NCBI RefSeq assembly: GCF_000379025.1
Contig: NZ_KB900618.1
Span: 238,640 to 302,639 of the forward strand
Origin: Orenia marismortui DSM 5156
Lineage (GTDB): Bacteria > Bacillota > Halanaerobiia > Halobacteroidales > Halobacteroidaceae
DNA length: 64,000 nt
Direction of reading: 5' to 3'
Both the position numbers and the translations under genes were made by a program. Positions 63,375 to 64,000 of this stretch are shown here, in pieces. Numbering within the stretch: the stretch's first letter is position 1; each line of letters opens with the position of its first letter. The notes beneath the pieces are model-generated. The model was given only the letters and a program-made list of their open reading frames with translations. It ran no database searches and had not been told where the DNA came from.

Positions 63375-63827
63375 TTTATTCTAACCTCCTAATATACTGA
63401 AATAATTATAGATAATTAATCTGAAAACCTTTATCTTGAAGACTATCTATAATCTACTAAACAAATAAAAAACTAAAAGCATCTAATTTGGAAGAAAATT
63501 TAAATATGAAGTTATGGAGTATAAAGTTAGATTTTTAGGTGATAGGTCATAGGTTAGTAGGTGGTAGTAAAATCTTCCTAACACCTAACTCCCAAACTGT
63601 AGCATTATCTATCTTAAATTCCACTTTGAAATTGGCTATCTAGAATAGAGTAACTAACTTCATAAGACATCTCCACCATGTATGAAGAAATATAATTATA
63701 CAACTTTTATCTAAATAACTAATATTAGTTATGGTTTTCTATATAAGTTTACTCTTAACTGTTTAAAAATATTACTTTTTGCAGTAAAAATAACTCTATC
63801 TTTAATCATAAGCCTTTCATACTTTAT
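63375..63827. other. intergenic region with dispersed repeat
   Basis: About 450 bp without a gene; holds the promoter region of the short DUF4912 gene and the repeat at 63516-63642. The rest is AT-rich and unremarkable. Confidence 0.4.
63516..63642. repeat. dispersed palindromic repeat, TAGGTGATAGG core (copy 3)
   Basis: Core wings ttttaggtgataggtcatag and cctaacacctaactcccaa. Left arm agtataaagttagattttt matches the 53.7-kb repeat. On the reverse strand the right arm (tagccaatttcaaagtggaa) matches the left arm of repeats with other cores. Confidence 0.75.
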
Positions 63828-63857
63828 GAGAATAGTAATATTAATATTACTATTCTC
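63828..63857. terminator. hairpin at the end of the next minus-strand gene
   Basis: Perfect 15-bp stem (gagaatagtaatatt and complement) without loop bases, 59 bp beyond the stop of the partial gene at the window edge. U-tract is weak. Confidence 0.65.
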
Positions 63858-63915
63858 CCAATTGATTTACTTACTCTGATTTCTACTTATATCTATTTCT
63901 ATACTTCTATCACAA

Positions 63916-64000
63916 TTATAATACCTTAATCTTTTCTAATAAGTTGTCATCTACTTTTACTACTTTCTTTTCTTCAATAGATTTTAAAATAGCTAATATT
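63916..64000 (-). CDS. C-terminal end of a gene running off the window
   Basis: The minus strand is open from the window edge to a TAA at 63916-63918 and reads ILAILKSIEEKKVVKVDDNL plus LEKIKVL. It is followed by a hairpin. The composition looks coding, but 27 residues are too few to name the protein. Confidence 0.5.
   Translation of the reverse strand, partial: ILAILKSIEEKKVVKVDDNLLEKIKVL

Noticed and set aside
63916-64000. naming the partial gene at the window edge
   Set aside because: Only 27 C-terminal residues are visible; they match no family signature I can recognise.

Overview
The window looks like a chromosomal segment of a low-GC, anaerobic, diderm Firmicute. Halanaerobiales (an Orenia- or Halobacteroides-like organism) is my best guess. 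This is inferred from very AT-rich DNA, ArnT-like and lipid-A-N-terminal-like envelope genes, a cytosolic-looking [NiFe] hydrogenase, anaerobic sulfite reductase (asrABC), and a glycogen set built on GH57, GT35 and DUF4912 proteins. No rRNA gene or name-giving marker is present.

Layout. 0-1.1 kb: right part of an IS30-family element. 1.4-11 kb: a secreted LysM/M23 peptidoglycan hydrolase; a minus-strand five-gene envelope glycan operon (epimerase, GT2, LABN protein, two GT39); a two-component system; and a PAP2 phosphatase. 11.3-20 kb: hypE-D-C-F-B-A, the [NiFe] hydrogenase large and small subunits, and a divergent maturation protease. 20-31 kb: deoxynucleoside kinase, an SH3 protein, ClpB under a perfect CIRCE, glycogen phosphorylase, a GH57 branching enzyme and a DUF4912 protein. 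30.8-33.1 kb: mostly gene-poor DNA with dispersed palindromes and a 33-residue gene that has its own promoter and terminator. 33.1-33.8 kb: a Tyr-Leu-fMet-Met tRNA operon with hairpin spacers. 33.85-35.1 kb: a decayed IS30 copy. 35.1-41.6 kb: two small siroheme reductases, an unknown 214-residue protein, a Crp/Fnr regulator and asrCBA. 41.9-46.6 kb: PH-domain protein, Cache/HD-GYP protein, L,D-transpeptidase and an ECF S component. 46.9-50 kb: an intact IS30 copy abutting a MarR-MATE operon. 50-64 kb: an FtsA-like ATPase with a beta-grasp-like repeat tail, CPBP protease, GH13 enzyme, dipeptidase, FNT channel, a second MarR-MATE pair, a CoA-disulfide-reductase-type flavoprotein, a second DUF4912 protein, and the last codons of one more gene.

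How the parts connect. The Crp/Fnr protein carries a CRP-type recognition helix. Four promoters (two before asrA, one before the 214-residue gene, one before the FNT channel) have TGTGA-N6-TCACA or FNR-like sites centred at exactly -41.5 from a predicted start. This suggests one sulfite/sulfide regulon spread over 20 kb. The hydrogenase small subunit lacks both cysteines of the usual N-terminal proximal-cluster motif while keeping all medial and distal ligands. Both complete IS30 copies made 14-bp target duplications and sit 12 bp upstream of a -35 box in the same orientation. A family of modular palindromic repeats, with conserved arms and interchangeable hairpin cores, is scattered through the intergenic regions, including between the tRNA genes.
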